The notes: generated by a model from the sequence alone, not told the origin. A stretch of 64,000 nucleotides of DNA from Neofamilia massiliensis (GCF_001299475.1 NZ_CYUJ01000003.1:62001-126000); one strand, 5' to 3'. Positions 1 to 9,652 are shown, counted from the stretch's first letter. A program made the numbers and translations.

Positions 1-1074
1 GTCGAAAGATTCTTGCACGGTGCTGGTGCCAAAGCCATTAAACAAGGAAAGTCCAGATTAAAAAGATTAGAATCTCTAGAACCTGTCGATCCTCTTTATT
101 TAAAAAACACAGCTAGAATTAAATTTCAAACTAATATTAAAGCAGGAAATGATATTTTTATTGGAGAAGATCTTTCGAAAACTTATGGAGACAGAAAAAT
201 TTTTTCTAATATAAATTTTAAGGTCTTTAATGGAGATAGGATTGGTATTGTTGGAGAAAATGGAGTTGGCAAGTCTACCCTTTTTAAAATTATTATGGGA
301 GAGACTAACCTTTCGGCTGGAGAATTAAAAATTGGTACAGATGTTTTCATAGGATATTTTGACCAAGAAATGGACCACCTGACTTCTACTAATACAATTA
401 TAGATGAAATTTGGAACTCCTATCCAAGTTTGACTCATTTTGAAATTAGGTCTTATCTAGCCAAGATGATGTTTATTGGAGACGATGTTTTTAAAGTGAT
501 AGAAGATCTATCTGGTGGTGAAAAAGCCAGAGTATCTCTTTTAAAATTAATGTTATCTGATTCAAATGTCCTTTTAATGGACGAGCCGACTAACCACTTG
601 GACATTGATTCAAAAGAAATTTTAGAAGACGCTCTAAAAAATTATGAAGGCACAGTAATTGCAATTTCTCACGATAGGTATTTTTTTAATAACTTTGCCA
701 ACAAGGTTTGGGAAATGAAAAATGATGGCATTGATGAATACCTAGGCAACTATTCTTATTATATAGAAAAGAAACTTAGCCTAGAAATCGAAGATTCTGA
801 CAAAGAAGAAATGACCCAAACTCAGAAAAAGGCCTTGCAAAAAGAAGAGCGAAAAAAAATTAACCAAAGACAAAAGCAAAGAAAAAAAATTCAAGGCCTA
901 GAAAATGAAATTGAATCTATAGAAAGACAAATTGAAAATATTGATTTAGAGCTTGCAAAACCTGAAGTGGCAGCTGACTATGAAAATATCCTAGCCCTAA
1001 GCCAAAAAAGAGACGAGCTAACAAAGACCCTAGAAGAAACTTATGATAAATGGATGGAATATGCAGAAAATTAA
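1..1074 (+). CDS. ABC-F family ATPase, C-terminal part (5' end outside window)
   Basis: The frame is open from base 1, so the start lies upstream. The first residues match the ABC-F interdomain linker (VERFLHGAGAKA...KSRLKRLE). A second ATPase domain follows, with Walker A GENGVGKST, signature LSGGEKAR, Walker B LLMDEPTNHLD and H-switch SHDRYF. The last ~100 residues are Lys/Glu-rich and probably a coiled coil. There are no membrane segments, as expected for soluble ABC-F proteins, which act on the ribosome (translation factors such as EttA/YdiF, or antibiotic ribosomal protection). The C-terminal coiled coil resembles Uup/YdiF, but the subgroup cannot be fixed without the N-terminal half. 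Confidence 0.9.
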   Translation, partial: VERFLHGAGAKAIKQGKSRLKRLESLEPVDPLYLKNTARIKFQTNIKAGNDIFIGEDLSKTYGDRKIFSNINFKVFNGDRIGIVGENGVGKSTLFKIIMGETNLSAGELKIGTDVFIGYFDQEMDHLTSTNTIIDEIWNSYPSLTHFEIRSYLAKMMFIGDDVFKVIEDLSGGEKARVSLLKLMLSDSNVLLMDEPTNHLDIDSKEILEDALKNYEGTVIAISHDRYFFNNFANKVWEMKNDGIDEYLGNYSYYIEKKLSLEIEDSDKEEMTQTQKKALQKEERKKINQRQKQRKKIQGLENEIESIERQIENIDLELAKPEVAADYENILALSQKRDELTKTLEETYDKWMEYAEN

Positions 1075-1105
1075 AAAAAGTGACTTGCGAAAAGTCACTT
1101 TTTTC
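1073..1105. terminator. bidirectional intrinsic terminator between ABC-F gene and tsaD
   Basis: A perfect stem AAGTGACTT / AAGTCACTT is flanked by an A-run on the left and a T-run on the right, directly after the ABC-F stop codon. It can terminate the ABC-F transcript and, read on the other strand, the convergent tsa operon that ends at 1117. Confidence 0.85.
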
Positions 1106-1116
1106 TTGTCTTAAAT

Positions 1117-2112
1117 TTATAAGCCTAAGTTTGCAATGGCCTTTATAGAAAAATCACTTGGTCCTTGGCTCTTGTATTGATTAAAGCCTGCTGCTGCAAT
1201 CATAGCTGCATTGTCTGTTGATAAGATCTTTGATGGAAAATAAGTTTTTATTCCCTCTTTCCTTTCAAGGTCTGCAAATCTATTTCTTAGTCCATCATTG
1301 GCAGAGACTCCACCTGAAACGGCAATTGTTTTTATGTCTAGCTCTCTTGCTAGCCTCATTGTCTTTCCAACTAGGACATCTAAAACTGCATCTTGAAAAG
1401 ACCTAGCTAAATCCTCAGCAACAATTTCTTCTCCCTTCATTTGTTGGGAATTAATATAATTTAAAACTGCTGTCTTTAAACCAGAAAAAGAAAAATCGTA
1501 GTGGTCTTCCTTGAGCATTACTCTTGGAAGTTCAATGTTTGCATGACCTAGTTTTGCAAGCTTATCGATTTTTGGTCCACCTGGATAACCTAGGCCAAGA
1601 GTTCTGGCAATTTTGTCATAGGCTTCTCCCGCTGCGTCATCTCTAGTTCTTCCAATGACATCATAAGATGTGTAGTCCTTTACATGAATTAAATATGTGT
1701 GGCCACCAGAAACAACTAAAGATAGAAATGGCGGTTTTAAATCTGAATCTAAATAATTTGCTGCTATATGGCCTTCCATGTGGTTTACTCCAACAAAATC
1801 AATGTCGTTAGCAAAGGCCAAGGCTTTGGCATAAGATAGGCCTACTAAAAGCGATCCAATTAAACCTGGTCCCCTAGTTGCAGCAACTAAGTCTACATCT
1901 GAAATATCTATTTTAGCCTCCTTTAAAGCCTCTTCAACTACAAAAGAAATCATTTCTATATGTTTTCTTGAAGCAACTTCAGGAACTACTCCTCCATACT
2001 TTTTGTGAATATCAATTTGAGATGAAATAATATTTGAACAAATTTGCCTGCCGTCTTTGACTATGGCAGATGCAGTTTCATCACAAGATGATTCTATTCC
2101 TAAAACTATCAT
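1117..2112 (-). CDS. tsaD: tRNA N6-adenosine threonylcarbamoyltransferase TsaD
   Basis: Kae1/TsaD/Gcp family. It transfers the threonylcarbamoyl group to A37 of ANN-decoding tRNAs (t6A) as part of the TsaBDE complex. The N-terminal GIESSCDETA motif, the GPGLIGSLLVG segment and the metal-binding HMEGH motif are present. The length of about 331 aa is normal. I choose the ATG at 2112 (MIVLGIESS) because GGAG stands five bases upstream; a longer in-frame start at 2136 lacks this support. The ATG overlaps the rimI TGA as ATGA, indicating translational coupling. Last gene of the four-gene t6A operon. Confidence 0.95.
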   Translation of the reverse strand: MIVLGIESSCDETASAIVKDGRQICSNIISSQIDIHKKYGGVVPEVASRKHIEMISFVVEEALKEAKIDISDVDLVAATRGPGLIGSLLVGLSYAKALAFANDIDFVGVNHMEGHIAANYLDSDLKPPFLSLVVSGGHTYLIHVKDYTSYDVIGRTRDDAAGEAYDKIARTLGLGYPGGPKIDKLAKLGHANIELPRVMLKEDHYDFSFSGLKTAVLNYINSQQMKGEEIVAEDLARSFQDAVLDVLVGKTMRLARELDIKTIAVSGGVSANDGLRNRFADLERKEGIKTYFPSKILSTDNAAMIAAAGFNQYKSQGPSDFSIKAIANLGL

Positions 2113-2567
2113 TGGTTCTCCTTTAAAAATTTCCACATTATTAAAGCATTTTTATTGTTTCTATAATAATTTTTTCTCATTCCAAGCTTAACAAATCCAA
2201 GTTTTTCATAAAGGCCTATGGCCTGAACATTATCTTCTCTAACTTCAAGAGTGTAGCCAAAAAGATTTTCTTTATTATAAGAGTTCATTCCATAAGTAAG
2301 TAATTTTTCACCTAGGCCCTGTCTCCTATAGTCTTCTTTGACGGCAATGTTATTAATATGAATTTCTCCAGCTATGTCCATTAGAACAACAAAGCCAATA
2401 ATCTTCTCCCTATCTTCTGCAACTAGGTAAAGGCTAAACTGGTTTGCTAAAAAGTCGTCTGCTAAAATTTTATAAGTCCAAGCATCTTCCTGTCTTTTTT
2501 CTATTTCATATATAGCTGGCAGGTCAGAAAACTTTGCCTTTCTAATTTTATAATCACTTGCCTTCAT
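2109..2567 (-). CDS. rimI: ribosomal-protein-S18-alanine N-acetyltransferase-like GNAT (RimI)
   Basis: GNAT fold of about 152 aa with acetyl-CoA loop RRQGLGEKLL and the C-terminal LYEKLGF element typical of RimI. The position between tsaB and tsaD is the classical one for rimI in Firmicutes. Its start overlaps the tsaB end (TsaB stop at 2554). The ATG at 2567 (MKASDYKIRKAKF) is preferred; a TTG four codons earlier is possible because the ribosome-binding site is weak. The S18 substrate is inferred from family and operon context. Confidence 0.88.
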   Translation of the reverse strand: MKASDYKIRKAKFSDLPAIYEIEKRQEDAWTYKILADDFLANQFSLYLVAEDREKIIGFVVLMDIAGEIHINNIAVKEDYRRQGLGEKLLTYGMNSYNKENLFGYTLEVREDNVQAIGLYEKLGFVKLGMRKNYYRNNKNALIMWKFLKENQ

Positions 2568-3240
2568 TTTTCTTTTCAAAATCTATTTGGGCCTGGGACC
2601 TTGTCATATAATTTGCCTTCAGGGCCTTATGACTAAGAGCTAGACCCTTTTCAAAGTCTCTCTTGGCTATAAAACAAAGGTTGGACCCTCTGTTAATTAA
2701 ATTTGAATCATGACCATAGACAAAGTCATGTGTTGTCCTTTCTTTAATTTGGTCGTTTATATCTCCAGCTAAAACTATTTTGTCATAAGCAGATGCCAGA
2801 TCTAAAAACTCAGAAATATCATAGAGGTCTTCAACAATTTTTTCTGCCTGGCCATTTTTATAAGAATAAATTCCTCCGTAGACCCTGTCTCTTTTTGCAT
2901 CAACTGCAAGAGCAACATATTCTGATGAAGAAAAATTTCTAGCTAAGACTTCTAAAGATGAAACTGGCACCACTGGAATGTTTGAAAATTCGCATAGGCC
3001 CATAACTGTAGCAAGGCCAATTCTAATTCCAGTAAAAGACCCTGGTCCAACTGCCACTCCTATTAAATCTAAGTCTTTAATTGTTAGATTGTTTGAACTT
3101 AATAAGAAAGAAATATTGGCAATAAGTCTTTCTGAATGGTCCATATTAGAGAAAAAATTTATTTCTCCTAAAATTTTATCATCTTCAATTAGGCCAATGG
3201 ACATAGTCCTTGTTGATGTATCTATTCCTAAAATTCTCAT
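2554..3240 (-). CDS. tsaB: t6A synthesis protein TsaB
   Basis: 228 aa with the N-terminal actin-like ATPase motif GIDTSTRTMSIGL and the conserved VGPGSFTGIRIGL segment of TsaB/YeaZ. It lacks the HxxGH metal site of TsaD, as usual. TsaB is the non-catalytic scaffold that pairs with TsaD and TsaE in t6A synthesis. Its ATG at 3240 overlaps the last base of the tsaE stop (TAATG), so it is coupled to tsaE. Confidence 0.94.
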   Translation of the reverse strand: MRILGIDTSTRTMSIGLIEDDKILGEINFFSNMDHSERLIANISFLLSSNNLTIKDLDLIGVAVGPGSFTGIRIGLATVMGLCEFSNIPVVPVSSLEVLARNFSSSEYVALAVDAKRDRVYGGIYSYKNGQAEKIVEDLYDISEFLDLASAYDKIVLAGDINDQIKERTTHDFVYGHDSNLINRGSNLCFIAKRDFEKGLALSHKALKANYMTRSQAQIDFEKKNEGK

Positions 3241-3692
3241 TATAATATCTCCAAAATGTGCTTGTACTTGTCTTCATTATTTGTAGTAAAAATAAGTTTT
3301 CTTCCTGTGTCAGAAGTTTTTTCTATTTTTATTGTCAGTCTATCCTTAGGCAAAATATTTTCCATTTTTTCTGGCCACTCGACTATGTTGACATCATTTG
3401 AAAATAAATAATCATCAAAGCCTAGGTCATCAAAGTCAATATCGCCTTCAAGTCTGTAAGAATCAAAGTGATTTAAATTTATTTTTCCATAATAAATATT
3501 TAAAATTGCAAAACTTGGGCTAGTTATATAGTCTTCTATGCCCATCCCCTGGCCAATAAACTTGGTCAAATGAGTTTTGCCAGCGCCTAGGTCTCCAGAC
3601 AAGCAAAGAGTTTCGCCGCCTTTTAGTTTCTTTCCGATTTTAAGGCCTAAGGTTTTCATTTCGTCCAAGGAATTAATTATTAGTGTTTTCAT
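3240..3692 (-). CDS. tsaE: t6A synthesis ATPase TsaE
   Basis: P-loop protein of 150 aa with Walker A GDLGAGKTHL and a TSPSFAILN segment typical of TsaE/YjeE. It is the ATPase that resets the TsaBD complex. I choose the ATG at 3692 (MKTLIINSLDEMK) with GAGGT nine bases upstream; the open frame extends 24 codons further, but that stretch is promoter-like and not conserved in type. First gene of tsaE-tsaB-rimI-tsaD. Confidence 0.93.
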   Translation of the reverse strand: MKTLIINSLDEMKTLGLKIGKKLKGGETLCLSGDLGAGKTHLTKFIGQGMGIEDYITSPSFAILNIYYGKINLNHFDSYRLEGDIDFDDLGFDDYLFSNDVNIVEWPEKMENILPKDRLTIKIEKTSDTGRKLIFTTNNEDKYKHILEIL

Positions 3693-3708
3693 ATCTACCT
3701 CATTTGTT

Positions 3709-3736
3709 ATTATAATATAAACTTTCATAATTTCAA
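3709..3736 (-). promoter_or_regulatory. candidate sigma-A promoter of the tsaE operon
   Basis: On the minus strand TTGAAA (3736-3731) and TATAAT (3714-3709) are separated by 16 bases, just upstream of tsaE. The predicted start would leave only about ten bases before the ATG, enough to carry the GAGGT ribosome-binding site. The site sits between divergent tsaE and the NAGPA gene at 3809. Confidence 0.55.
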
Positions 3737-3808
3737 AGTTCAAATGTAACAAGGCTGTAACCAACTAAATCAACACTTTGGCCTATAATTAATATATTGG
3801 AGGTTAAT

Positions 3809-6490
3809 ATGAACAAAAATATAAAAAAAGCCTTTTGCCTCTTGGCAGCTTGTGCCTTTTTATTAAAGAGTACAAAGACATCGGCAAAAGTAATTGAAGA
3901 TAGAAAAGAGAGAATGGACATAGCTAGCGGAGTTGAACACGTTAAAATCGACCGCTTTACTGACAAGGGATTTATTGATATTGATGTACTAAAACTTGAT
4001 GCATCTAATCCTTATTCGTCACTAATACCCCTGTTTGCCAAAGAAGGAGTTTCTAAAAGAGAAGTCCTAACAAAAATGATAGAAACAAGTGAAGCTGTTG
4101 CTGGAATAAATGGAGACTTTTTTGAAGTTACAAAATATCCTATGGCCCTAGGGTCTTTAGTAAATGACGGAAATCCAATTCTTTCAACACCCGAAGCAGC
4201 CTTTTCTAGAAATTCTTTTTATATAAACAAGGAAGGAAAGGCTGGAGTTGGACCTTTAACTAATGACATTAAAGTTGCAATTAACAACCAGGTCTTTGAA
4301 GTTCACGCTCTTAATAAACTTGCAAGACCTTATAAAATTCTTACAATTTTAGATCAAAACTGGGGACCTACTTCTCTAGGAAAAAATCTTGGTGCAAAAA
4401 ATGTTGAACTATTAATAGCAAATGGAACAATTATCGAAAAAAGAGTTGGCGGCAATCCTTTTGATATTCTTCCTGGAACTATTGTTCTCACCCAAGTTGG
4501 AGATTCTTTAAATAAATTTAATGTTGGCGACCAAGTTAATATTGACTACGGGTCTTATAAAAATTTAAAATTTGCCATTGGCGGAGGAAATGTCTTAATT
4601 AAAAATGGTCAAGTTGCAGAAAAACTTTCTAATGGAAGGGCTCCAAGAACTGCTATTGGTACAGATAAAAATAATAAAATTATATATTTAGTAACTGTTG
4701 ATGGTAGAAATAATTCTTCTATAGGCATGGGAGAAAAAGAATTTGCAGAATTTTTAAGGTCCATAGGAGTTTTTAATTCTATAAATCTTGACGGTGGTGG
4801 ATCAACAACAATGGGAATAAAATATTCTGGAGACAATGCTGTTACTATAAAAAACACCCCATCAGATGGCCAAGAGAGAAAAATCGTATCAGGAGTTGGC
4901 ATTAAGTCAAAGGCACCAATAGAAGAAGCAAGTTATCTTACAGTAAGTCCATCTCAGAAAAATATGTTTGCTGGATTTTCTTATCCAGTAGAAGTAAAAG
5001 TTTTTGACAAAAATCACAATAGACTTCCAGTTGATCCAGCTGAAATAGTATTATCTTCAGACAATGGCTCTTTTAATGGAAACAATATTACTGTAAACCA
5101 AAAAGGTTTTGGAAAAATAAAAGCAACTTACAAGAACCTTAATGCTTCAGCTGATGTCTTCTTCCACTCTGGCCTAAAAGAATTTTCCTTAGATGTAGAT
5201 TATCTACAAATTGAAAATGGAAAGACACACATATTCGAAACAATTTACGGTCTTGACGACATGGGCTATAAGAAAAAAATTCCAGCATCAATGGTTACCT
5301 TCGAAGCCAGTCCAGAAATTGGCACAATAGAAGGCAATAAATTTATAGCAAAAGCTGAAGGCCTTGGCTCAGGAATAATTACAGCTAATTACAATGGCGT
5401 AAAGAGAATTATTCCAGTAACTGTATCATCCGAAAAAATATCTATAGATACTTTCTCTAACATAGATGGAAAATCATTTTACCAATCAATTGATGATAAG
5501 GGAATAATTTCTGGATCCATAGCCTTAGACCAAGAAGGAAAAAACGACCTTCCTTCCCTAGCATTAAATTATAATTTTGCCAACCACAAAGATATCCAAG
5601 TTGCTGGCATAAACTTTAATGAAAAAATTTCTTTAGGATCTGCATCAGGTCTAGGACTTTTGATTAAAGGCGACGGCAAGGGTGCAAAGTTACAAGGAGT
5701 TTTTGTGGACGACAATGGTGTAAGCAAAACTGCAGATATTGTTAGCAAAATTTCTTTTGAAGATTGGAAATATGTAGAAGCAAATCTACCTAAGGGCTTA
5801 AGTGGAAATATTTATTTGCAAAGACTTCAAGTAAGCCTAAAAGATAACAAAGTTATCCAGTCTAGCCTAAAGTTTTCTGATTTAAAAGCTTTAATAAAAC
5901 CAGAATTAAATTGGGAAGCAGCAAAAGAATCTTCAAAGTTAATTGACTTAAAGATTTATGAAATTAATGAAGGAAGTCCAACTAGGCTTTCAATTGGATC
6001 AACTAATAACGGAGATATTTCCAGTCATTTACAAAATAGAGATCAATCCTTCTGTTATAAAGACGGAAATCTAATTCCAGTAAAGTCAACTTTTACTAGT
6101 GAAAACAAAGATGCTTATGATATTAAGAAATTTAAAAATATGGCTTTAATAAACTTAGAGGCCAATAAAAATGGCCTTCGCTCTAAAAACGCAGACCAAC
6201 TTATAGCCTTTAAAAATTTAGTAGCAGATGACAGCGTAAAAAATATTCTAATAACTATGAATATTGACCCAGAAAATCTTTCTGGTGCCAAGGAAAAAGA
6301 ATATTTCTTTGAAAAAATTGACCAAGGTCTAAAGGCAGGAAAAAATATTTTTATAATCCTTCCTGGATCATCAACTAGAGTAAGTCTGGAAAGTGGTTAT
6401 AGAAAAGTAACAATAAATCCATCTGATCCAGCAAGTTTAGATATTTTTATTACAGACACCAACATGGCCTATGTATTAAAAAGATTTTAA
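3809..6490 (+). CDS. secreted phosphodiester glycosidase (NAGPA/DUF2233) family protein, 893 aa
   Basis: An N-terminal signal peptide (MNKNIKKAFCLLAACAFLL..TSA) precedes a NAGPA-type domain at roughly residues 70-370. It shows the family signatures INGDFFE, GGGNVLI, RTAIG and INLDGGGST. NAGPA domains hydrolyse phosphodiester alpha-GlcNAc or related sugar linkages; in bacteria they act on exopolysaccharide or wall substrates outside the cell. Residues ~375-455 resemble an Ig-like Big domain (YLTVSPSQKNMFAGFSYPVEV), and the remaining ~430 residues are unassigned. The ATG at 3809 has GGAGG six bases upstream. Substrate unknown. Confidence 0.85.
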   Translation: MNKNIKKAFCLLAACAFLLKSTKTSAKVIEDRKERMDIASGVEHVKIDRFTDKGFIDIDVLKLDASNPYSSLIPLFAKEGVSKREVLTKMIETSEAVAGINGDFFEVTKYPMALGSLVNDGNPILSTPEAAFSRNSFYINKEGKAGVGPLTNDIKVAINNQVFEVHALNKLARPYKILTILDQNWGPTSLGKNLGAKNVELLIANGTIIEKRVGGNPFDILPGTIVLTQVGDSLNKFNVGDQVNIDYGSYKNLKFAIGGGNVLIKNGQVAEKLSNGRAPRTAIGTDKNNKIIYLVTVDGRNNSSIGMGEKEFAEFLRSIGVFNSINLDGGGSTTMGIKYSGDNAVTIKNTPSDGQERKIVSGVGIKSKAPIEEASYLTVSPSQKNMFAGFSYPVEVKVFDKNHNRLPVDPAEIVLSSDNGSFNGNNITVNQKGFGKIKATYKNLNASADVFFHSGLKEFSLDVDYLQIENGKTHIFETIYGLDDMGYKKKIPASMVTFEASPEIGTIEGNKFIAKAEGLGSGIITANYNGVKRIIPVTVSSEKISIDTFSNIDGKSFYQSIDDKGIISGSIALDQEGKNDLPSLALNYNFANHKDIQVAGINFNEKISLGSASGLGLLIKGDGKGAKLQGVFVDDNGVSKTADIVSKISFEDWKYVEANLPKGLSGNIYLQRLQVSLKDNKVIQSSLKFSDLKALIKPELNWEAAKESSKLIDLKIYEINEGSPTRLSIGSTNNGDISSHLQNRDQSFCYKDGNLIPVKSTFTSENKDAYDIKKFKNMALINLEANKNGLRSKNADQLIAFKNLVADDSVKNILITMNIDPENLSGAKEKEYFFEKIDQGLKAGKNIFIILPGSSTRVSLESGYRKVTINPSDPASLDIFITDTNMAYVLKRF

Positions 6491-6497
6491 AACAAAT

Positions 6498-6536
6498 ACT
6501 GCAAGGAGACAAAGTAGTCTTCCTTGCAGTTTTTTT
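6498..6536 (+). terminator. intrinsic terminator after the 893-aa NAGPA protein gene
   Basis: Stem ACTGCAAGGA / TCCTTGCAGT followed by TTTTTT. It lies between two convergent NAGPA genes, so it insulates one from the other. Confidence 0.85.
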
Positions 6537-6546
6537 ATTTAAAGAT

Positions 6547-8073
6547 TTAGTTTTCGTAAATCAATAAAAGTGTAGATAATTTTCTGCCTGGATTTGTAAG
6601 AGTTTTTCCATTAAAGTAAAGGGCTGATGATGCTCCACCGTCTAAGTTTGTAGCAGATTCGCAACCTATAGCCTTCATAACCTTAGCAAGATTTGCTGTT
6701 GTTGCCTTGGTAGTTACGATTTTTACTGTGCCGTCTTTAGTAACTCCAATTGCTGATCTTTGAGCATTTTGATTAGAAATTTTTCCTTCGTAGCCGCCTT
6801 TGTTGGCAGCAGAGACGTCTACCCCATCCTTTAAAAGTATTGGCCCTGCACAAACCATTTCTTTCACTCTTTCTCCCTTTAACTCAGGAGCCTTAAAAGA
6901 AAGTTCTTTTGAAATACTAAGGCCAGGTTGGAACATATTACTTATATAAGTTTCATCAACTGCATCTGGTCCTAGATAAATAATATATCCATCACTTGGA
7001 ATAAGAACCTTGCCATCAACTTTTTCAACTGCTGTAATTTGGTTGTTTTTAACAATAACAGCGTGGCCGCCTTTTACATTTACAGCTTCCCCGTAATAAG
7101 GAGAGAACTCATAAATTCCTGTTGAATCATTTGCTGGAGTATTTTTGTACCAAATTGAGAAAGACTTGCCTGCTGATGTAGTCGCGCTAATAGTCATTGC
7201 AGAATCTACAACTCCTCTTTTACCTGATTCTGTTACATAAAAGCCTGGGTCATTACCTATTAATTTTAATAGCTCATAGTTAGAAATAATTGAGCCATAA
7301 GGAACCATTGTCTTATAGGCATCAAAAAAGTTTCCATTAACAGCTGCCTTTGGATTAAATCTTCCAATTAAAGATGAAAAAGCTTCTGTGCCGCTTATAC
7401 TGTCCTTTCCTCTAACAACTTTAAAGTCAATATTGTCAGTGTTTGGTATAGTCAATATATTTAGATTAAGGCCTAGCACTTTTTCATTAGAATAAGTTAT
7501 TGTGCCCTTGCTAGTAGAAACCTCTTCTGGCTCTTTCTTTGCTTTAACTTCAACTTCTTCAACTTCTTCAACTTCTTTGTAGTCTTCATTTGATAAAACG
7601 ACAATTTCTTCTTTTTCTGCATTGTAGTCTACACCAAATTTTAAAGCTTTTGCTAGGTCTCTTAGCTTAAAGTAATTGTTGTCATTAATTGAATAAACTG
7701 TTAGGTCCAAAACTTGTCCGTCTAAAATAATTTTTTGCAAACTTGTTATTGCCTTGGCCTTTTGAACTGTAATAGGAACAAGGTCTGTGTCTAAAACTTT
7801 ATAAGTCTTATTATTTTCAATTACAACTGAGTTTGCATCTTTGTCATAATAGACATTAAATTTTGCCTCAGTGTCCTTTAACAAGGCTGCAATGTCTCTT
7901 AGTTTAAAATAGTTGTTGTCTTCAATTAAATATGCATTGGCATCAACTGCCTTGCCGTCTAAGGTCATAGACTGGCTAGTTTTACTTGCTGGAACTTCCC
8001 TAGCATAGGCTTCGCTTGGGATTAAAATAAGTAAAGCTAGCAGAATAATAAAAATTACATTTGACTTTTTCAT
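6547..8073 (-). CDS. secreted stalk-domain plus phosphodiester glycosidase (NAGPA) protein, 508 aa
   Basis: A signal peptide (MKKSNVIFIILLALLILI..AYA) is followed by two repeats of the copper-amine-oxidase-N-like stalk domain, each with the core NNYFKLRD(I/L)A, and a Glu/Val/Lys-rich linker. The C-terminal NAGPA domain carries NGNFFDA, QRSAIGV and ATNLDGGASSALYF. It is secreted and probably wall-associated. ATG at 8073 with GGAGGTAGGC upstream. It is a diverged paralogue of the gene at 3809 and is transcribed towards it. Catalytic substrate not known. Confidence 0.87.
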   Translation of the reverse strand: MKKSNVIFIILLALLILIPSEAYAREVPASKTSQSMTLDGKAVDANAYLIEDNNYFKLRDIAALLKDTEAKFNVYYDKDANSVVIENNKTYKVLDTDLVPITVQKAKAITSLQKIILDGQVLDLTVYSINDNNYFKLRDLAKALKFGVDYNAEKEEIVVLSNEDYKEVEEVEEVEVKAKKEPEEVSTSKGTITYSNEKVLGLNLNILTIPNTDNIDFKVVRGKDSISGTEAFSSLIGRFNPKAAVNGNFFDAYKTMVPYGSIISNYELLKLIGNDPGFYVTESGKRGVVDSAMTISATTSAGKSFSIWYKNTPANDSTGIYEFSPYYGEAVNVKGGHAVIVKNNQITAVEKVDGKVLIPSDGYIIYLGPDAVDETYISNMFQPGLSISKELSFKAPELKGERVKEMVCAGPILLKDGVDVSAANKGGYEGKISNQNAQRSAIGVTKDGTVKIVTTKATTANLAKVMKAIGCESATNLDGGASSALYFNGKTLTNPGRKLSTLLLIYEN

Positions 8074-8192
8074 GCCTACCTCCAAAATATTTATTTATCT
8101 ACATTATAACATAATATTATTTATTTTTCCCTAGTCCTCTTCTCAAAAATTTTTTATTTATACTTTAATCAATCTAGCTAATTATTTAAAAA

Positions 8193-8229
8193 TAAAAAAT
8201 CTGCCAAAGGAATTAACTCTGACAGATTT
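8193..8229 (-). terminator. intrinsic terminator after the gltS/amidohydrolase operon
   Basis: Read on the minus strand, stem AAATCTGTCA pairs with TGGCAGATTT, followed by a T-rich run. It stands just beyond the amidohydrolase stop at 8240. Confidence 0.75.
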
Positions 8230-8239
8230 GAATTAATTT

Positions 8240-9640
8240 TTATACAATATTTGGTTTTTTCCCATCTGGAATTGGACTTACAAACTTTCCCTTGGTTCTA
8301 CTTAAAAATTCTTCCTTGGCTTTTTCTATTAGCTCTGGATTTTCAAGTAGGTCAACTGCAGATAGATATAAAACTTCTCCTGCCTTGTGCATTCCCTTCA
8401 TTGCAACTGAAGACTTGCCTTGGGCAACTTGTTCCCAAGAGTGGCCATTAGTTCCCATTGCATAACAGGCAACAGAAATTTGGGCTGTTGGAACGACATT
8501 TGAAACATCACCAACATCTGATGACCCCATAGAAACCATGTCCTTGTGTTTGTGTTCTAAAATCTTTTCATCTAAGGGTCTGGTTTTCATATAATCAATT
8601 TCTTTTTGTGGGTCGTCAGTTGCTGAAAGAATAAATTGTCCCTTGAAGTTTTCTTCTGGGAAATTTTTCTTAAAGCTTTCAGCATAGGCTATTTCTTCCT
8701 CAGTATATTCACAAGGTCCAGCCTTGAAAAAGTTATTGTATAGCACATCTTCTAAGACTCCATTAGGAATAATATTTGAACAAGCCTTGTCAAAGTTTAT
8801 TTCATAGTCAACTCCAGACATTAAAGCTGCTCCTTTAACAATATCTTCCAATCTCTTGTTTAGTTTAATTACTGATTCATTGTCCTTAGACCTTACTAGA
8901 TAAAGGCCTTGGGCATAAGCTTGGACAACATTTGGCGACTTACTTCCACCATCAATTATTGAGTAATGAATTCTGTCTGTGTCATCCATGTGCTCTCTTA
9001 AAAATTGAATACCAACATTAGTTAATTCTAAGGCATCTAAAGCGGACCTGCCTAGTTGAGGACTACCTGCTGCGTGAGAGCTAACTCCCTTGAAGCTGAC
9101 ATAAGTTTGAATGTTTGCTAGTAAAGATCCAGTCATTACATGGTTGTGATTAAACGGATGCCAAGTAAGGGCAATGTCTACATCATCAAAGACTCCAGCC
9201 TTAACCATAAAGGCCTTGCCTGATCCACCCTCTTCACCTGGACAACCAAAAAATGATACCCTAGCCTTAATATTATTTTCTTCAATATAATTTTTCAATC
9301 TAATTGCAGCTTCCATTGAACCAACTCCAAGAAGATGATGCCCACAACCATGACCAGATCCACCTTCTTCTAAAGCCTCTTTGCAAGTTTTATCTGGAAC
9401 TTGGCTTAGGTCTGACAAGGCGTCAAACTCACCTAAAAATCCTATGTGAGGTCCTTCGCTACCAAAAGTGGCTGAAAAAGCTGTTGGTATATCAGCTAAG
9501 TTATCTTTAACTTCAAAACCTTGGTCATTTAAATATTCAATTAAAATATTTGCAGAGTAGGTTTCTTGAAACTTTAGTTCAGGATGGTCCCAAATATTTT
9601 TTGCAATTTGTTCAAGTTCTTCATAATTTACCATTAGCAT
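8240..9640 (-). CDS. M20 family amidohydrolase (AbgB-like)
   Basis: 466 aa zinc peptidase/amidohydrolase of the M20 family. Metal-ligand motifs are visible: GHGCGHH, CPGEEGG and TWHP. The overall layout resembles AbgB, the subunit that cleaves p-aminobenzoyl-glutamate, and related N-acyl amino acid amidohydrolases. AAGGAG precedes ATG codons at 9640 and 9634, so the exact start could be either. It lies 12 bases behind the gltS-type gene and is clearly in an operon with it, so the substrate may be an acyl- or aryl-glutamate. That last point is inference. Confidence 0.85.
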   Translation of the reverse strand: MLMVNYEELEQIAKNIWDHPELKFQETYSANILIEYLNDQGFEVKDNLADIPTAFSATFGSEGPHIGFLGEFDALSDLSQVPDKTCKEALEEGGSGHGCGHHLLGVGSMEAAIRLKNYIEENNIKARVSFFGCPGEEGGSGKAFMVKAGVFDDVDIALTWHPFNHNHVMTGSLLANIQTYVSFKGVSSHAAGSPQLGRSALDALELTNVGIQFLREHMDDTDRIHYSIIDGGSKSPNVVQAYAQGLYLVRSKDNESVIKLNKRLEDIVKGAALMSGVDYEINFDKACSNIIPNGVLEDVLYNNFFKAGPCEYTEEEIAYAESFKKNFPEENFKGQFILSATDDPQKEIDYMKTRPLDEKILEHKHKDMVSMGSSDVGDVSNVVPTAQISVACYAMGTNGHSWEQVAQGKSSVAMKGMHKAGEVLYLSAVDLLENPELIEKAKEEFLSRTKGKFVSPIPDGKKPNIV

Positions 9641-9652
9641 CAAACTCCTTGA

